Shown here one piece after another: positions 21,505 through 33,455 of a DNA stretch of 64,000 nt. The notes beneath the pieces are model-generated. The model saw nothing but the letters and a program-made list of their open reading frames with translations. It was not told the DNA's origin and searched no databases. Position 1 is the stretch's first letter, and each line of letters opens with the position of its first letter. Both the position numbers and the translations under genes were made by a program. Origin of the DNA: Carya illinoinensis (Eukaryota > Streptophyta > Magnoliopsida > Fagales > Juglandaceae); NCBI RefSeq assembly GCF_018687715.1, contig NC_056762.1:42688520-42752519 (forward strand), in the 5' to 3' direction.

Positions 21505-24500
21505 ATGGCCAACAAGAACCAAAACGAGCCTCCATTTCCCAACAACAACCTCACAACCGCAAAGCCTCCTTCAAATGTAAGTTTTGATTTACTCTTTCGT
21601 AACTTATAGTCATAATTCCAAAACCTGGGTTCAAGCTTCTCGAATTTTTCATTAATGGATTGCTTTTGTTTTTCTCTTTTGGGTTAGACTGTTATTCTTA
21701 GATTTTCTATTTGGTGGAATTTCTTTTGGGGTTTTTCAGAAGTGGTGCGTTGGTGATGAGAAAATGGTTGGGACGGCAAACAATGGGAGGAGCAGGCAAG
21801 CGTTTTCGGTCGTGAATGGAGGGCAAGATCTCGGCCCGAACAGTGCTCCGGCTAGCAATGCAGGTTCAGAGTGTGGAGGGATTGAGTTGACCAGAGAGGA
21901 AGTTGAAGCACTGTTGAATGAGAAACCAAAAAGGAAGGATAGATTCAATCTTAAGGTTAGGGGGGATTTTAGTATTGAGGTCGTCGTGTTAAAAAAATGT
22001 TTCCTCTTTCTCTCTCTTCTCTTTAACTGCTGTTCTTTTATTGGATTTTGAACCTTGTTGCATCAAATTTATTTCTTTTTGAATGGTTGGATTTCTAGGA
22101 AAGATGTGATAACATGGTGGAGTACATTAAGAGGCTCAAATTATGCATCAAATGGTTCCAAGAGCTTGAAGGACACTACATATTTGAGCAAGAGAAGCTG
22201 CTGAACGCGCTGGAGTCAGCCAAACAAAATTGTGATGAAATGGGTATACGATTGATTTCTTTTGTTTCATTGAGTTCTATTTTAATTTTCTTGATGACAT
22301 AAATAGATAGATTTGTTTGATTTTAGAGGTACTGATGAAAAACAAGGAAGAAGAACTGAATTCAATTATCTTGGAGCTAAGAAAGAGTTACGCTTCTTTA
22401 CAAGATAAATTTATGAAGGAAGAATTGGATAAGTTGGTAAGTACGGCCGAAATGCTATAGTCATGAAGTTCTTGTTTGAATGAGTGCTGTTTATAAACTA
22501 TAAAATGTTTTGAATTCCAAAATCAGGCTGCAATGGACTCTCTTACAAAAGAAAAAGAGGCTAGACTTAATTTTGAGAGGACACAAGCTTCTCTTTCGGA
22601 AGAGCTTGCCAGAGCTCAACGAGAGCTTTTAAGTGCTAATCAGAAGGTAAAACAGAAAACGTTTCTCTGACCTTGTCCTTCCCCTTTTAGTTATATTTAT
22701 TGAAGTACTGTTATTAAATGTTTGCGTTTGGGTTTGCTGAATTATGCAGATATCATCGCTTAATGATATGTACAGGCGCTTACAGGATTACAACACAAGC
22801 TTACAGCAGTACAATGGTAAACTGCACACGGACCTTTCTACAGTTGAGGATGAGCTTAAGCGTGTAGAGAAAGACAAGGCTACTATAGTTGAAAACCTCA
22901 GCATGTTAAGGGGTCAACTTACTTTGTCCAGAGTGAGATTCTTTTTCCTACGGACAATTATCCATTGCATAAGGCATATAACTTCTTTTCGTTTGATGAA
23001 CAATGACTTATCTTATGGTAAGACTGTAAGAGTACATGGCTGGTACGTCATGAGATTGCCAAAGAACTTGGTGTGACAATCGTTTAACCAAGGAAATGGT
23101 GCATTCTTTTGTGAAAGAACCAACTTTAACACTGCTGATAGATTGCGTGTGTTGAAATTTTTTAGAAACCTCATAGACAACTAGGCTCTGATCCTAAGTA
23201 TCACTTTTATCAGACTAGTGCAAGATTGGGAAGTGGAATTGGTCCCTGTGCTTCTCAACCTACTTTATTCCACTTAGGTTTATAAAACATTGGGATTATA
23301 AAACGAGATGAATCATTGAAGAAGAAAAATGTATGAAGTCAAATCTTTTTATCAAATGTTACACCCTGCAGCTAGACCTTCCTTTCCTTGGAAAATTATA
23401 AATTTATATGACAGAGTAAGTCTCCCATAAGAGTGTCATTCTGTGTATGGACGATAACATTAGGGAAGATCTTAACTACGTATGAACAGGCATAAATGGT
23501 GATGGGCTAGTGTTATATGTGCAAGAAGAGGAAAGAAACTCTTGATCATTTGTTGTCTCATTGTAAGGTGGCTAGGGCCTTGAGGGTCTCAGTATTCTGG
23601 CTTCTTGAGATTGAGTAGGTGATACCTCAAAGGGTGGTGGGGTTATTGGCTGGCTCAGAGAGGTAAAATGGAATGCAATTTCCCCGTAGAGGCATGGGGA
23701 TGAATCATTTGTACTTAATGCAGAGTATTTGGAAGGAATGTGACACTCACCACTTAGAAGATTGCAAAGGATGCTATTAGAGTTAAAAACCTCTATGCGC
23801 AATTGAGAAAGAATGCTCACAACAATGATCACTTTTCTTCTTTTGTAGTTATTTTTTACTTGATTTCTCCTTCTTTGCTTTAATGAGGTGTTTTCCTTTG
23901 TACACTCCGTGTGTACTTAGGTTGCACCCTAGCTATTTTTAATGAAATTTGGTATCTTTACTTATATGTATATAAAAAATGTCACAATAGTTCAAGCTGC
24001 TAGGATGTAGACCCACAATGCTCATCAAGATCACAAATATACTGACAATAATAGTTGTTTTATGAAAGCTTGTCTTAGGAAAAATTTTGAAAATATTTGG
24101 AAGTTATCTGTGTTATGTTCTGATCGAGGTTGTTGTAAATATAACAAATATGTGGAGGAAATTTTGCATAGAAAATATGGCAGATAGTTTTTGATATGTA
24201 AAGGTTTTACTTTGGAATGTGTAGCTAAAATAAATGAGCAAGTCCCCTCAATAATTTTAGGTTGAAGAGTGAAATTTCTCATTCCTTCTTACTTCAATTT
24301 TTATTTTTATGGTTGCTTTTATAATTTTATTATGAAAAGGAATTTGATGTTTATAGGCTTCTCAAGATGAGGCTATAAAGCAAAAGGATGCTTTGGTGAA
24401 TGAGGTTGCTTTTCTTAGGGTGGAGCTACACCAAGTGAGAGATGATCGTGATCGCTTGCTGTCACAAGTGCAGATTTTAACAACTGATGCCACGAAATAT

Positions 24501-27341
24501 AAAGAGTCTACAGAAAAATATAGTGTCGAGTTGGACATCCTGACAACAAAAGTGAATCAATTAGAGGTTGATCTTCCTGTTTCAGTAACATCATTCGTTT
24601 TATTGTTTATTAATATCTTAGGGCTTTACTCTTAAAAAGACAGGGTTGTGAGACGTAGGGTTTCTTTTACAGATGACGTGTTCATCACAAAATAACCAAA
24701 TAGTGGTTCTGAAGAACCAGCTATCTACTGCAGAGGAGAAATTGCAGGTAATGATATAAAGTCGAGCAAACATTTGTTGTCATGGGAATTTTATTGTATT
24801 AGGAATATGTGCCATATGGTTTTTGGAACTAAAGGCATGAACCATTTGATCATGTTGGTAGATTTATAACTATGACCAAATTTTCTCTCTTTCTAGGTTT
24901 CTGATTCATCTGCAGTTGAGACAAGAACTGAATTTGAAGGGCAAAAGAAACTCATAAATGAATTACAAAATCGCCTGGCAGATGCGGAATTCAAACTTGT
25001 GGAAGGAGAGATGCTACGTAAAAAATTACATAATACTATATTGGTAATGTTCTTTTGCGACAATCTTTTTTTTTTTTTTTTTTTAATATCGGGGGGAACC
25101 TTTCCAAGGTAGGGCCCTTCAGACCCACAATTGCAGAGTAAACCCCGGTCCCGTAATTAAATGCGAAAATCTTTATATTAGCAGCAATATGTATGACTTA
25201 CTAAACTGCTTATGTTGTAGGAACTAAAAGGGAACATTCGAGTATTCTGCAGAGTGCGGCCTATTTTGCCTGATGATGGTATTACCACAGAAGGAAAGGT
25301 TCTCTCTTATCCCACTTCGGTAGAAGCTCTTGGACGGGGAATTGATGTGGTGCAAAATGGTACATTCTTTGGAGGAGAAATATTGGACTATTTGTTTTTT
25401 CTCCTCATAATATTGATTACTTGAAATATTCAAATCAGGTCTTGAAAATTAAGAACTCATGTAAGTATATATTGTAATCAGGGCAAAAACATTCCTTCAC
25501 ATTTGACAAAGTTTTTATGCCTGACACAAGACAAGATGATATTTTTGTCGAAATCTCACAGCTCGTACAAAGCGCTCTCGATGGTTATAAGGTGATTTAT
25601 GAAGCTCCATCTCGTTTAATGTTGAAGTCAAAATTTGTGTACTTATATAAAGAATAGTATCTTAAATTGAATTAGTCGTAATAACTTAAACTTTAAGTTG
25701 GATAGTCAACTATGGAAAAGCATCGTGGTTCTCAATAATGTGTTGTTTGTGTCTGATTAGAATTCTGGGAACTAACAAGCAAGCAAAAAGGCCACTAAAA
25801 ATACTTCAACATCCCATCAATTCTATTATACTTACAGAACTTTACTCATAAACTTCAGAAGCGGGTCTTAAAATTGGAACTTCATTAGTCAGTGATTAGT
25901 AGTTAGAATTTTTTTAAACATGTATCTCTTTGAATCCCAGTCTACTTTGCTAGTATAATGTACACTAGATATAATTTCCACCATATTTGCCTTAAGAAAT
26001 AGTTGGTGCTTTTGTGTTTCAGGTTTGCATTTTTGCCTATGGTCAAACTGGTTCTGGCAAAACTTATACCATGATGGGTAGGCCAGGACATCTTGAGCAA
26101 AAAGGTCTGATACCCCGTTCACTAGAACAAATATTTCAAACTAGGCAATCTCTTCAACCTCAAGGTTGGAAATATGAAATGCAGGTGAGTAAGAATAGTT
26201 TTTCATTTGCAGAATAACTGAAAGTATTCTTATGTGTTATTATTGAAAATTTGACTTTCAGAAATATCTGTAGGTATCAATGTTGGAAATATATAATGAA
26301 ACGATTCGTGATTTGTTATCAACAAATCGATCATCTTCAACAGAAAATGCTGTTTCTGCAAAGCAATATGCAATTAAACATGATGCAAATGGAAACACGC
26401 ATGTCTCTGATCTTACAATTGTGGATGTCCGAAGTGCGAAAGAGGTTTCATTCCTTCTAGATCATGCTGCACAGAGCAGGTAACCATTCATAATATGCAT
26501 TCCAAGCTTAATTTTCAATTTTGAAATTCGTTTCTGCTTCATAAATTATATTTTGTTTTATAGTTTTGTAGTTTTGTAAGGGATGGCTATTCAATCAAAT
26601 TGTAAGGTTCTGAGTTTTGTTCCATTTCGTATATTTGTATGGATCCGTATATATATGTTTAGCATTTGAATTCCCTTGGTGGTATAAGCATTTGTTAGAT
26701 GTGATCCAATTTCATATAGTAAATGTTGTTTAAACTATACATGTAAACTACAATGCAATATTTTGATATTGTGTTCTTCTTTCACTAATTTTTGTCCCAA
26801 AGTTCCCTATACTTCAATTAAAGGGTTTGTTGTCATAAATATTTTACTTGTATCCTTTTAGGTCTGTAGGCAAGACCCAGATGAATGAGCAATCATCGAG
26901 AAGTCATTTTGTTTTCACCCTCAAAATATTCGGTGTTAACGAGGTACAAACATTTACCTGCTTCATGTAACCTCCACTAGCATGTATTGCTCATGAAAAG
27001 AAGAGAAGAAGAAGCAAAATCCACTAGTATATCTCATATGTCTCTCGTCTGTTTCTCAGATATTGTCTTTATTGAAACTTATTTTTATTAACTTCCACTC
27101 AATGTACTAGAGCACTGAACAACAAGTACAAGGAGTTTTGAATCTTATCGATCTTGCTGGGAGTGAGCGTCTTTCTAAAAGTGGATCAACTGGGGACCGA
27201 CTGAAAGAAACTCAAGTACCAATGCAAACTATTCTGATTGCCGTTTCTTTTAAATTTTGATCATGTCGTTTTAATGAATCAATTGTTTCTTTTACGCATC
27301 TGGAACAGGCAATCAATAAAAGTTTATCATCCCTAAGTGAT

Positions 27342-27373
<32 letters not shown>

Positions 27374-28286
27374 CATACCCTTTAGGAACTCGAAGCTTAC
27401 ATATCTTCTTCAGGTAATTTATTTAGAGAATAATGAAGTCAATCTAGTTTTAATTATTGAGGCACTCTTTAATACCCTAGTTTCACCATGGATGACATGG
27501 AGTGTCTCTCTTCATATGATAGAAGAAATTCAAGGGTTGTCCTTGAAAATGCTTGGAAGAAAAATAAAAATGCTTTTGCAGTTTAGTGTTGTGTCTCTTT
27601 TATGAACAACATTTTGTGCTTTATTGACTTCCCTTCTTTCTAGACATGGCAACATATGTGTGAATTATCATCACAACTGGTCACCAAATGGAGAATCGCT
27701 AGTAGGATTTTGTAAGTCAAGTCCAGGTGGTTGAGATGAAAGTTGGGATCTAATTTCTTGCCCAATTTAGCCATTCCCCGGACCAGAAGTATACTTGTAT
27801 TAGAATGATATCATTGTCTATGCTACTTTTATGTGATCAGGACAAAGAGCAAGCTAATCACTACCTCTGATGAATTTGACTTTTTATTGTTTCTCTTTCA
27901 AGAGACTCTTTGTTGGAAAGATTGGCAACGAATATATTACCATTTTGAAAGAGGAATTTCAACCTTTGTTTTAAGGACAATTTCAACGTTTGTATTTTTG
28001 TTTTAAGGCAAAGAAACAGACTGTTGCTAAAATACTGTTTTCTTGGTATTGGTTGGATATGATCATCGTAGATGTTCTAATCCTGTTTAATCACTGGTGA
28101 ACCCAGCCTTGTTTAGGTGGGGACTCAAAGACATTGATGTTTGTAAACATCTCTCCGGAGCCCTCCTCAGCGGGTGAGTCACTTTGCTCACTTCGTTTTG
28201 CAGCCCGGGTAAATGCTTGTGAGATTGGGACTCCTCGACGTCAAACCAACATGCGGCCTTCAGATTCACGCTTAAGCTATGGCTGA
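21505..28286 (+). CDS. ATK3: kinesin-14, minus-end-directed motor (ATK2/ATK3, KATB/KATC type)
   Basis: Seventeen exons join in frame to 788 residues: 21505-21576, 21740-21955, 22099-22243, 22327-22436, 22527-22646, 22750-22932, 24357-24566, 24673-24747, 24897-25043, 25221-25359, 25482-25591, 26023-26184, 26274-26479, 26862-26943, 27111-27215, 27309-27413 and 28107-28286. A basic tail and a long coiled coil (to about residue 425) precede the kinesin-14 neck [14 protein letters not shown] and a C-terminal motor. The motor shows P-loop GQTGSGKT, switch I NEQSSRSH and switch II DLAGSE. The last exon ends [16 protein letters not shown]. The family drives spindle and phragmoplast microtubule organisation. 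Tail motifs such as [15 protein letters not shown] fit KATB/KATC better than ATK1. Those proteins start at the methionine equivalent to 21764, so exon 1 is an extension or 5' UTR. The coiled coil at [13 protein letters not shown] appears about eight residues shorter than relatives I recall. Confidence 0.93.
23325..23975 (+). mobile_element. LINE-1 3' fragment in kinesin intron 6
   Basis: Sense-strand reading gives broken plant L1 reverse-transcriptase 3' sequence: [19 protein letters not shown], then the zf-RVT block [20 protein letters not shown]. It has several stops and ends in a conserved 3' tail (GTGTGTACTTAGG ... TTTACTTAT) followed by an A-rich stretch. It explains why this intron (22933-24356) is the longest in the gene. 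Confidence 0.8.
25056..25174 (-). mobile_element. short retroposon in kinesin intron 9
   Basis: TGCGACAATCTTT at 25056-25068 and TGCGAAAATCTTT at 25162-25174 look like a 13-bp target duplication with one change. Between them are a T run and a GC-richer segment (GGGGGGAACCTTTCC ... CCCCGGTCCCG), consistent with a minus-strand SINE or truncated retroposon. Confidence 0.6.
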
Positions 28287-29026
28287 TTTTTTTTTGATAG
28301 ATTAATGATTCTTTTTCTATTCTAGGCACCTAAGTTTTCTGTATCAATGATAAAAGTATCAAAGAGATGCATAATCCTGATGTAGGGTTTATTTGTATAT
28401 ATAAGAAAATATTGAGTTTGTATTAATTTAAGAGTATAAATTTATGATTTCTAAACTCTAATTATGCTGAGACTGGTTTTTGCTGATATTCCCTCCTTTC
28501 ATTGGCCAAGCAATAGCCCGAGCGATCAAGACCCTGAAGCTCAATTACTCCCTTCAGTACAACTATAGGATTTCCTCCTCGACTGACTTACCTGTACTAG
28601 ATGGGATGGTGAAGGAACAACCTATTCCATAAGACGCACTGCAGTCGCATCTTTATTGTTTTGAAGTGAAACTGACCATGAAACCAAAATGTCCCTACAG
28701 GACATCTGATAAAATTGGAACCATACAAGGAAGATTACCATGGACATCTGAGCAAGGATAGATTCCTATGGCCCCTGTGCAAGAATCATATGAACAAATC
28801 GAGAAATGGACCATGAAACCGAAACCAGAGCTTTGAAACATACTATGATGCCTGTTTTGTTATTCATTCAGAAAACAAAAAAGGGCCATTTATTTATGGG
28901 AAGTTAACTGATTAAATATACTTGTTAAAAATTAAGGGGAGGGCATCGTGCAATCCAATTTGTGTTTTAGCACTGCAAAAATTGAGTACATTGATCATGT
29001 GTAAATCAGGCCAGCTGATTAACAGA
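28287..29026. other. intergenic region between convergent kinesin and PnsL2 genes
   Basis: Tail-to-tail spacer of about 740 bp, holding both 3' UTRs. No further gene is seen. Confidence 0.6.
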
Positions 29027-29884
29027 TTATGCCATTCGTTCCATGACCTCTTGGAGTATAACGGTTGTGTCCCGATAATATGATTCTGTCTGAGGCAGAT
29101 TCTTCTTCTTGGCAGCATCTTCAAGCTGTCAACACATGATTTTACAGTTCTTTAAACAGCTCTGGTTTGAAGAATAGACATGGGAAGTTTTGAACTTTTA
29201 TGTGAACCGATTTACCTTTTCGAAGCTGTCGAACAATCTGTTAGCCAGATCCAACAGAGGTTGCTTTTCATTCACTGGTGCAGCTGAGATCACTTTATCG
29301 AAATCGTAGTACATGAAGGTGGACTTGAGTCGTAGATACCTCCTGACATAGTTTAAAGTATCTTGTCCGACCAAATCCGCCATTGCTAAGAGATCAAATG
29401 CATATTTCCTCAGTCGATAGGCACTACCTTTGATTCCAATATTAGCCATATAGATTCCCTTCTTCAGAAATGAACGAGTACCCGTTTTCTCATTTGCAAT
29501 CTCTATTAAGCAAAAGAAACAGTTAGGAAACGCGAAAAGGAGCCCTTTCTACCGAAGCAAGAAGACCGAGCAAACTGCAGAGTTTTATGAACTGAAAGCT
29601 TACGTACCGTTGTAGACAGGCGGCACAGGTAAAGGTCCGTCGATCCAGAAGCCATTGTCGGCTAGAGATATCATCCCATTGGCTGAATTTCCGATAAGAG
29701 CTATGGACAGAAGGCTTATTGCTAATCTTCTTGTAGTTTGTGTTGGGTGTGTTCCAAGATCCTCGCTTTTCTTGCCTAGAAATCCAACTATTTTCACTCT
29801 GTTTGAGGTCCGTTTGACGTTGGGAAGCTTTGGAAGGGCTGGGAGAGTTTTGGAGATTCCATTTATGTCTGCCATGCGAGCCAT
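29027..29884 (-). CDS. PNSL2: PsbQ-like lumenal subunit of the chloroplast NDH complex (PnsL2)
   Basis: Three exons (29884-29608, 29502-29216, 29125-29027) join in frame to 220 residues. The first in-frame ATG is at 29884; the open frame upstream begins with TTG, not ATG. A basic Ser/Pro-containing chloroplast transit region is followed by a twin-arginine lumenal signal ([20 protein letters not shown]). The mature part starts near [18 protein letters not shown] and continues with a helical PsbQ-like domain ([60 protein letters not shown]) ending VMERMA. The strong match to PnsL2 (PQL1, At1g14150 type) is from memory of the family. PnsL2 belongs to the lumenal subcomplex of the chloroplast NDH-PSI supercomplex in cyclic electron flow. 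PQL3/PnsL3 is the main alternative. Confidence 0.85.
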
Positions 29885-30811
29885 TGTGGAGGAACTGAAG
29901 TGATACAATGAGACTTCTTTTTTCCGTTAAATCCGTTTGGCAAAGTACCGGCCACTACTGACCACCGGTAAAGGATATCCTTAGGGAGGACTGTTTGGTC
30001 AATTTGCCAATAGAGATTTATTTTTCGCTTTTCGAGCAAAAGCAGAGATCTTCCTCTTTTGGCATCTAAGAATTATTTTATTATTAAGTCAGCAGGTAAA
30101 TAATATAATTTATATTTTTTAAATAATAAAATTTGATTTGTAAAATTTAAAATTTAAATTAAATTATATTATGTAAATATTTGATTCAGTATATTCTATA
30201 TACTGATTTGAGAATATAATTTTTTAATAAGATATAGAATAAAGTATATTTTATATACTGACTTAAGAATAGAATAAGAATTTTGATGTTGTCTCTAATA
30301 TTACATTTTCTTTTTTATAATTTATATAAAATATATTTGAAAAAAATTATGTTTAATCTCAAAATCTTATCTATTTTGTAATTTAATCACATATTTTCTT
30401 TTTTTTCCTTTCTTGAAAGTCCGTACATTTCCTTTCTGTTGGGTGCGAGTGGGCTTAGGAGAAGAAGGCTGAGGCTGATGTGTTGTTAAGAGGGCTCCAA
30501 GCCCAAACCCAAGAAAAGCCATTTACTAGGGCGAAGGATGGGTGAAGAGTCCCAACACCGCACCACAGTTCACGACACGAGACACCACCAGCTCCAGCCA
30601 CCAGTCCAAACCCCCAAAGGTCAAGGCCGAAACTCCTTTCCCCACGCCCTCACCTCACTCAGATTCTCTTTTCCCGAGAAAAAAAAACTACCCTCCCTCT
30701 TTTTTCTCTCACCAAGCCCTCCCTCACCCATCGGCTTCTGTTTGTTACTCTGTATAACGGATTCTCCGCCGGGAAACCTGAATTTTCCGGCAAACTCAAC
30801 CCCTAACCGAA
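29885..30811. promoter_or_regulatory. bidirectional promoter region between PnsL2 and ILR3
   Basis: The two genes are transcribed divergently from a 927-bp spacer. The middle (about 30060-30380) is very AT-rich and includes a fold-back at 30096-30180. A CT/AC-rich leader precedes the ILR3 ATG. I did not identify specific factor sites. Confidence 0.5.
30096..30180. repeat. AT-rich fold-back element
   Basis: The arm GTAAATAATATAATTTATAT at the left is complementary, with mismatches, to AAATTAAATTATATTATGTA on the right. The core TTTGATTTGTAAAATTTAAA resembles the fold-back in GAUT12 intron 2 (37567-37660). Confidence 0.5.
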
Positions 30812-30825
30812 ATGGTCTCCCCTGA
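30538..30825 (+). other. possible upstream ORF overlapping the ILR3 start
   Basis: An ATG at 30538 opens a 95-codon frame that ends at 30825, 14 bases past the ILR3 start codon and in another frame. If transcription starts upstream of 30538 it would reduce ILR3 translation. The peptide is Pro/Ser-rich and has no domain. The transcription start is not visible from sequence. Confidence 0.35.
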
Positions 30826-33455
30826 AAATACCAACTGGCTTTACGATTATGACTTGATCGAAGATATCCCTGTCACCGATGGGCATTTCTCTGCTTCCAA
30901 CCCGGGATTCTCCTGGCCCGCACAGGCCCTGAATGGTTCTTCTAATGTCAGGTACTAAACTTCTCTACCTCTCGCAATTAGGGTTTTTTTACTTTGTTTC
31001 ATTGAGCAATTTAGGGCTTTTAAAAAATAAAAATGAAAAATTTCCTTCGTTGGGTTTTGTTTCCCGGATTTGTATTGTGTTTAATCTGCTGCTTGCGGTT
31101 TGGTTATTGGGCTGAAATTTTTGGTTCAAAGTTGATGGATGAGAAGGCAAATGGTAATTTTTAACTGTTTTGTGTTATAATTTCCGTATTGTTTAGTTTT
31201 GATTTCGTGTATTTGAGATGATTGAGAATTTGATGATTATGTAGGAAAACTAGTCATTGGATACTTTTGATGTTTACCAGAGCCTGAGTCTGGCTTTGTA
31301 CAATCTGCAGGTTGAAATGATTGTTTTAGTTGTACGTATGCCTGAGCATTTCTTTTTAACGCATTATTGATTGGAGTTGTAGGTAGTTTCTGGGGACAAG
31401 GTCCATGTTCGCTGACACGTTTTTGGTATTATTTTTTCTTTTTGGGAAATCTTTTTATGTGTGGGTAGTTAGACGTTGCTAAATTTGCTTTATCGAACTA
31501 TACCTTCTTTTCTGTACCTAAAGTTGAGAGATATATCTATGGATTAAGTGATGGGGTAAAAATTTTTTGAAAAATTCTAAACATAAGCTCACACACCAAA
31601 CTTATTTTTATCTTTTTATTTTTTATTTTTTTCTTTTACCAAATGTTTGGTATATGGATAATGAGTAGAAGAAGTCAATTAGTTTAAAAAGAATAAATCT
31701 AATTTTAAAAAAAAAAGTGTTGTGTGGTGTGTGGGCTTATGTGTAGTAAAGCTCGTGGCGGGGGGGGGGGGGGATGATTCGATACAGTAGCTCATTTCTG
31801 TTCATGCAACCATTTATATTTTGGAGATTGACCATTTCTTCTACCAGAGAAATGATAGTTGCAGTCGTGAGTGTGCAAGCACCACACAATCACTTCGAAA
31901 AAGTGAATAAATATGAGACCCACATGAAAAAAAATTAATTAATTTTTTAACATTAGACCCCATCTGAATAAATATGGGACCCACATGATTCGATATAGTA
32001 GCTCATTTCTGTCCACGCAACCATTTTTATTTTGGAGATTGACCATTTCTTCTACCAGAGAAATGATAGTTGCAATTGTGAGTGTGTAAGCGTCGCACAA
32101 TCACTTCGAAAAAAGAGAATAAATATGGGACCCACATAAAAAAAATTAATTAATTTTTTAACATTAGACCTCACTCTTTTTCAAAGCGACTGTATGGCGC
32201 TTACACACTCCACGATTGTATGTAGCATTATTCTTATTTTATTAAGTTTTTTAATTTGCATCTGTGTGGTTACTGATGTCCTTTTGTTCTTGTTTGATGA
32301 AATGAGATGTGTCTAGTGTGGAGATTGATGGCTCATTGGGGGATTCAGATGGCATCAAGGACTGTGGCCCAAAGAAAAGGTACACATACAACTCCCTCTT
32401 TTCTCTTTTTCTTTAAATAAGATGAACAAAATCTTGAGCTACTTAAAACTGTGTTCACCAGTTTATGGGAAGGGCTACATGAATGTTTTTTCCCTATATC
32501 TGTGGGCTTTCAGAAGATTTTGAGCATATGATTTTGCTGAGTAGATTTTCTGGGTGAAAGTTTAACTATAGACGCATACATAGGCCAGAATCGAGGTAAT
32601 TAGATGGAATCTTAACTTGAGGCTATCGATTATCACAACTGTGCTTTGTTAGACAATGGGTCCAAACTTGATTGTTAAAAGTATGATACATGGATCAATG
32701 AGTTTGTTATTGGATCTTCATTATCTGTCCCTCTGTATCTTCTGCAGGGGTAGATCTGAATTATGCTATGCATCTAGTTCCAAAGCTTCTCGGGAGAAGC
32801 TGAGGAGGGATAGACTGAATGACAAGTATTCTCTTGTTCTTCTTATTATTTTTCTTCTTTCTTCTTCCCCCCCTCATGCATGTTTTTGTGTTTGTGATGA
32901 TTAGGTTTGTGGAATTGGGCTCTATTCTGGAGCCCGGGAGGCCTCCAAAAACGGACAAGGCTGCTATTTTAATTGACGCTGTCCGAATGGTGACTCAGTT
33001 ACGGGGTGAAGCCCAGAAGTTGAAGGACTCAAATTCAAGTCTCCAGGAGAAGATTAAAGAGTTGAAGGTGAAGCTATTTTCATTTTTGTTCCATCCACAC
33101 TACGTTTTTGTCGCTTCAAAAATGCCAGTGTCCAAAAGAGGAAACATGATCGCTTTCTGAGGCAAGTTCCATTCTGTACCTTGTGTAGGCTGAGAAAAAT
33201 GAGCTTCGAGATGAGAAGCAGAGGCTGAAGGCAGAGAAAGAGAAGTTGGAGCAGCAACTGAAAGGCATGAATGCGCAACCTGGTTACTTGCCAGCTCCTC
33301 CTCCAATGCCTGCTGCATTTGCTGCTCAGGCCCAGGCCCCTGGCAGCAAGTTGGTGCCTTTCATTAGTTACCCAGGAGTCGCAATGTGGCAATTCATGCC
33401 ACCTGCTGCAGTGGATACCTCACAGGATCATGTACTCCGCCCACCGGTTGCTTAG
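30812..33455 (+). CDS. ILR3: bHLH transcription factor ILR3 (bHLH105)
   Basis: Five exons (30812-30951, 32317-32379, 32748-32825, 32905-33067, 33189-33455) join in frame to 236 residues, close to the usual length of about 234. The protein starts MVSPENTNWLYDYD. It has a bHLH domain (SKASREKLRRDRLNDKFVEL, loop EPGRPPKTDK, helix 2 AAILIDAVRMVTQLRGEA), then a long charged leucine-zipper-like coil (KDSNSSLQEKIKELKAEKNE...) and the conserved C-terminus SYPGVAMWQFMPPAAVDTSQ ending DHVLRPPVA. ILR3 is a subgroup IVc bHLH that heterodimerises with relatives to regulate iron-deficiency genes and iron storage. It lies beside ATK3 and near GAUT12, as in Arabidopsis. bHLH115/104 are less likely given the N-terminus and gene order. 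Confidence 0.93.
31759..31773. repeat. poly-G run in ILR3 intron 1
   Basis: A G run of about 14-15 bases just before the tandemly duplicated segment. Confidence 0.8.
31776..32187. repeat. 211-bp tandem duplication in ILR3 intron 1
   Basis: The segment starting GATTCGATACAGTAGCTCAT at 31776 recurs from 31987 as GATTCGATATAGTAGCTCAT and stays aligned for about 200 bases, including CCATTTCTTCTACCAGAGAA and TTTTTTAACATTAGACC. The copies differ at a small number of positions. Confidence 0.9.
31846..32233. mobile_element. MITE family M1, copies 2 and 3 (duplicated)
   Basis: GAGAAATGATAGTTGCAGTC begins a MITE at 31847, and its duplicate begins at 32058. Only the second copy reaches the inverted right end (CACGATTGTATGTAGCATTA). 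So the element was in place before the tandem duplication, which included only its left part in unit 1. Confidence 0.7.

Noticed and set aside
28087..28329. Minus-strand ORF near the kinesin end
   Set aside because: It is antisense to the last kinesin exon (28107-28286).
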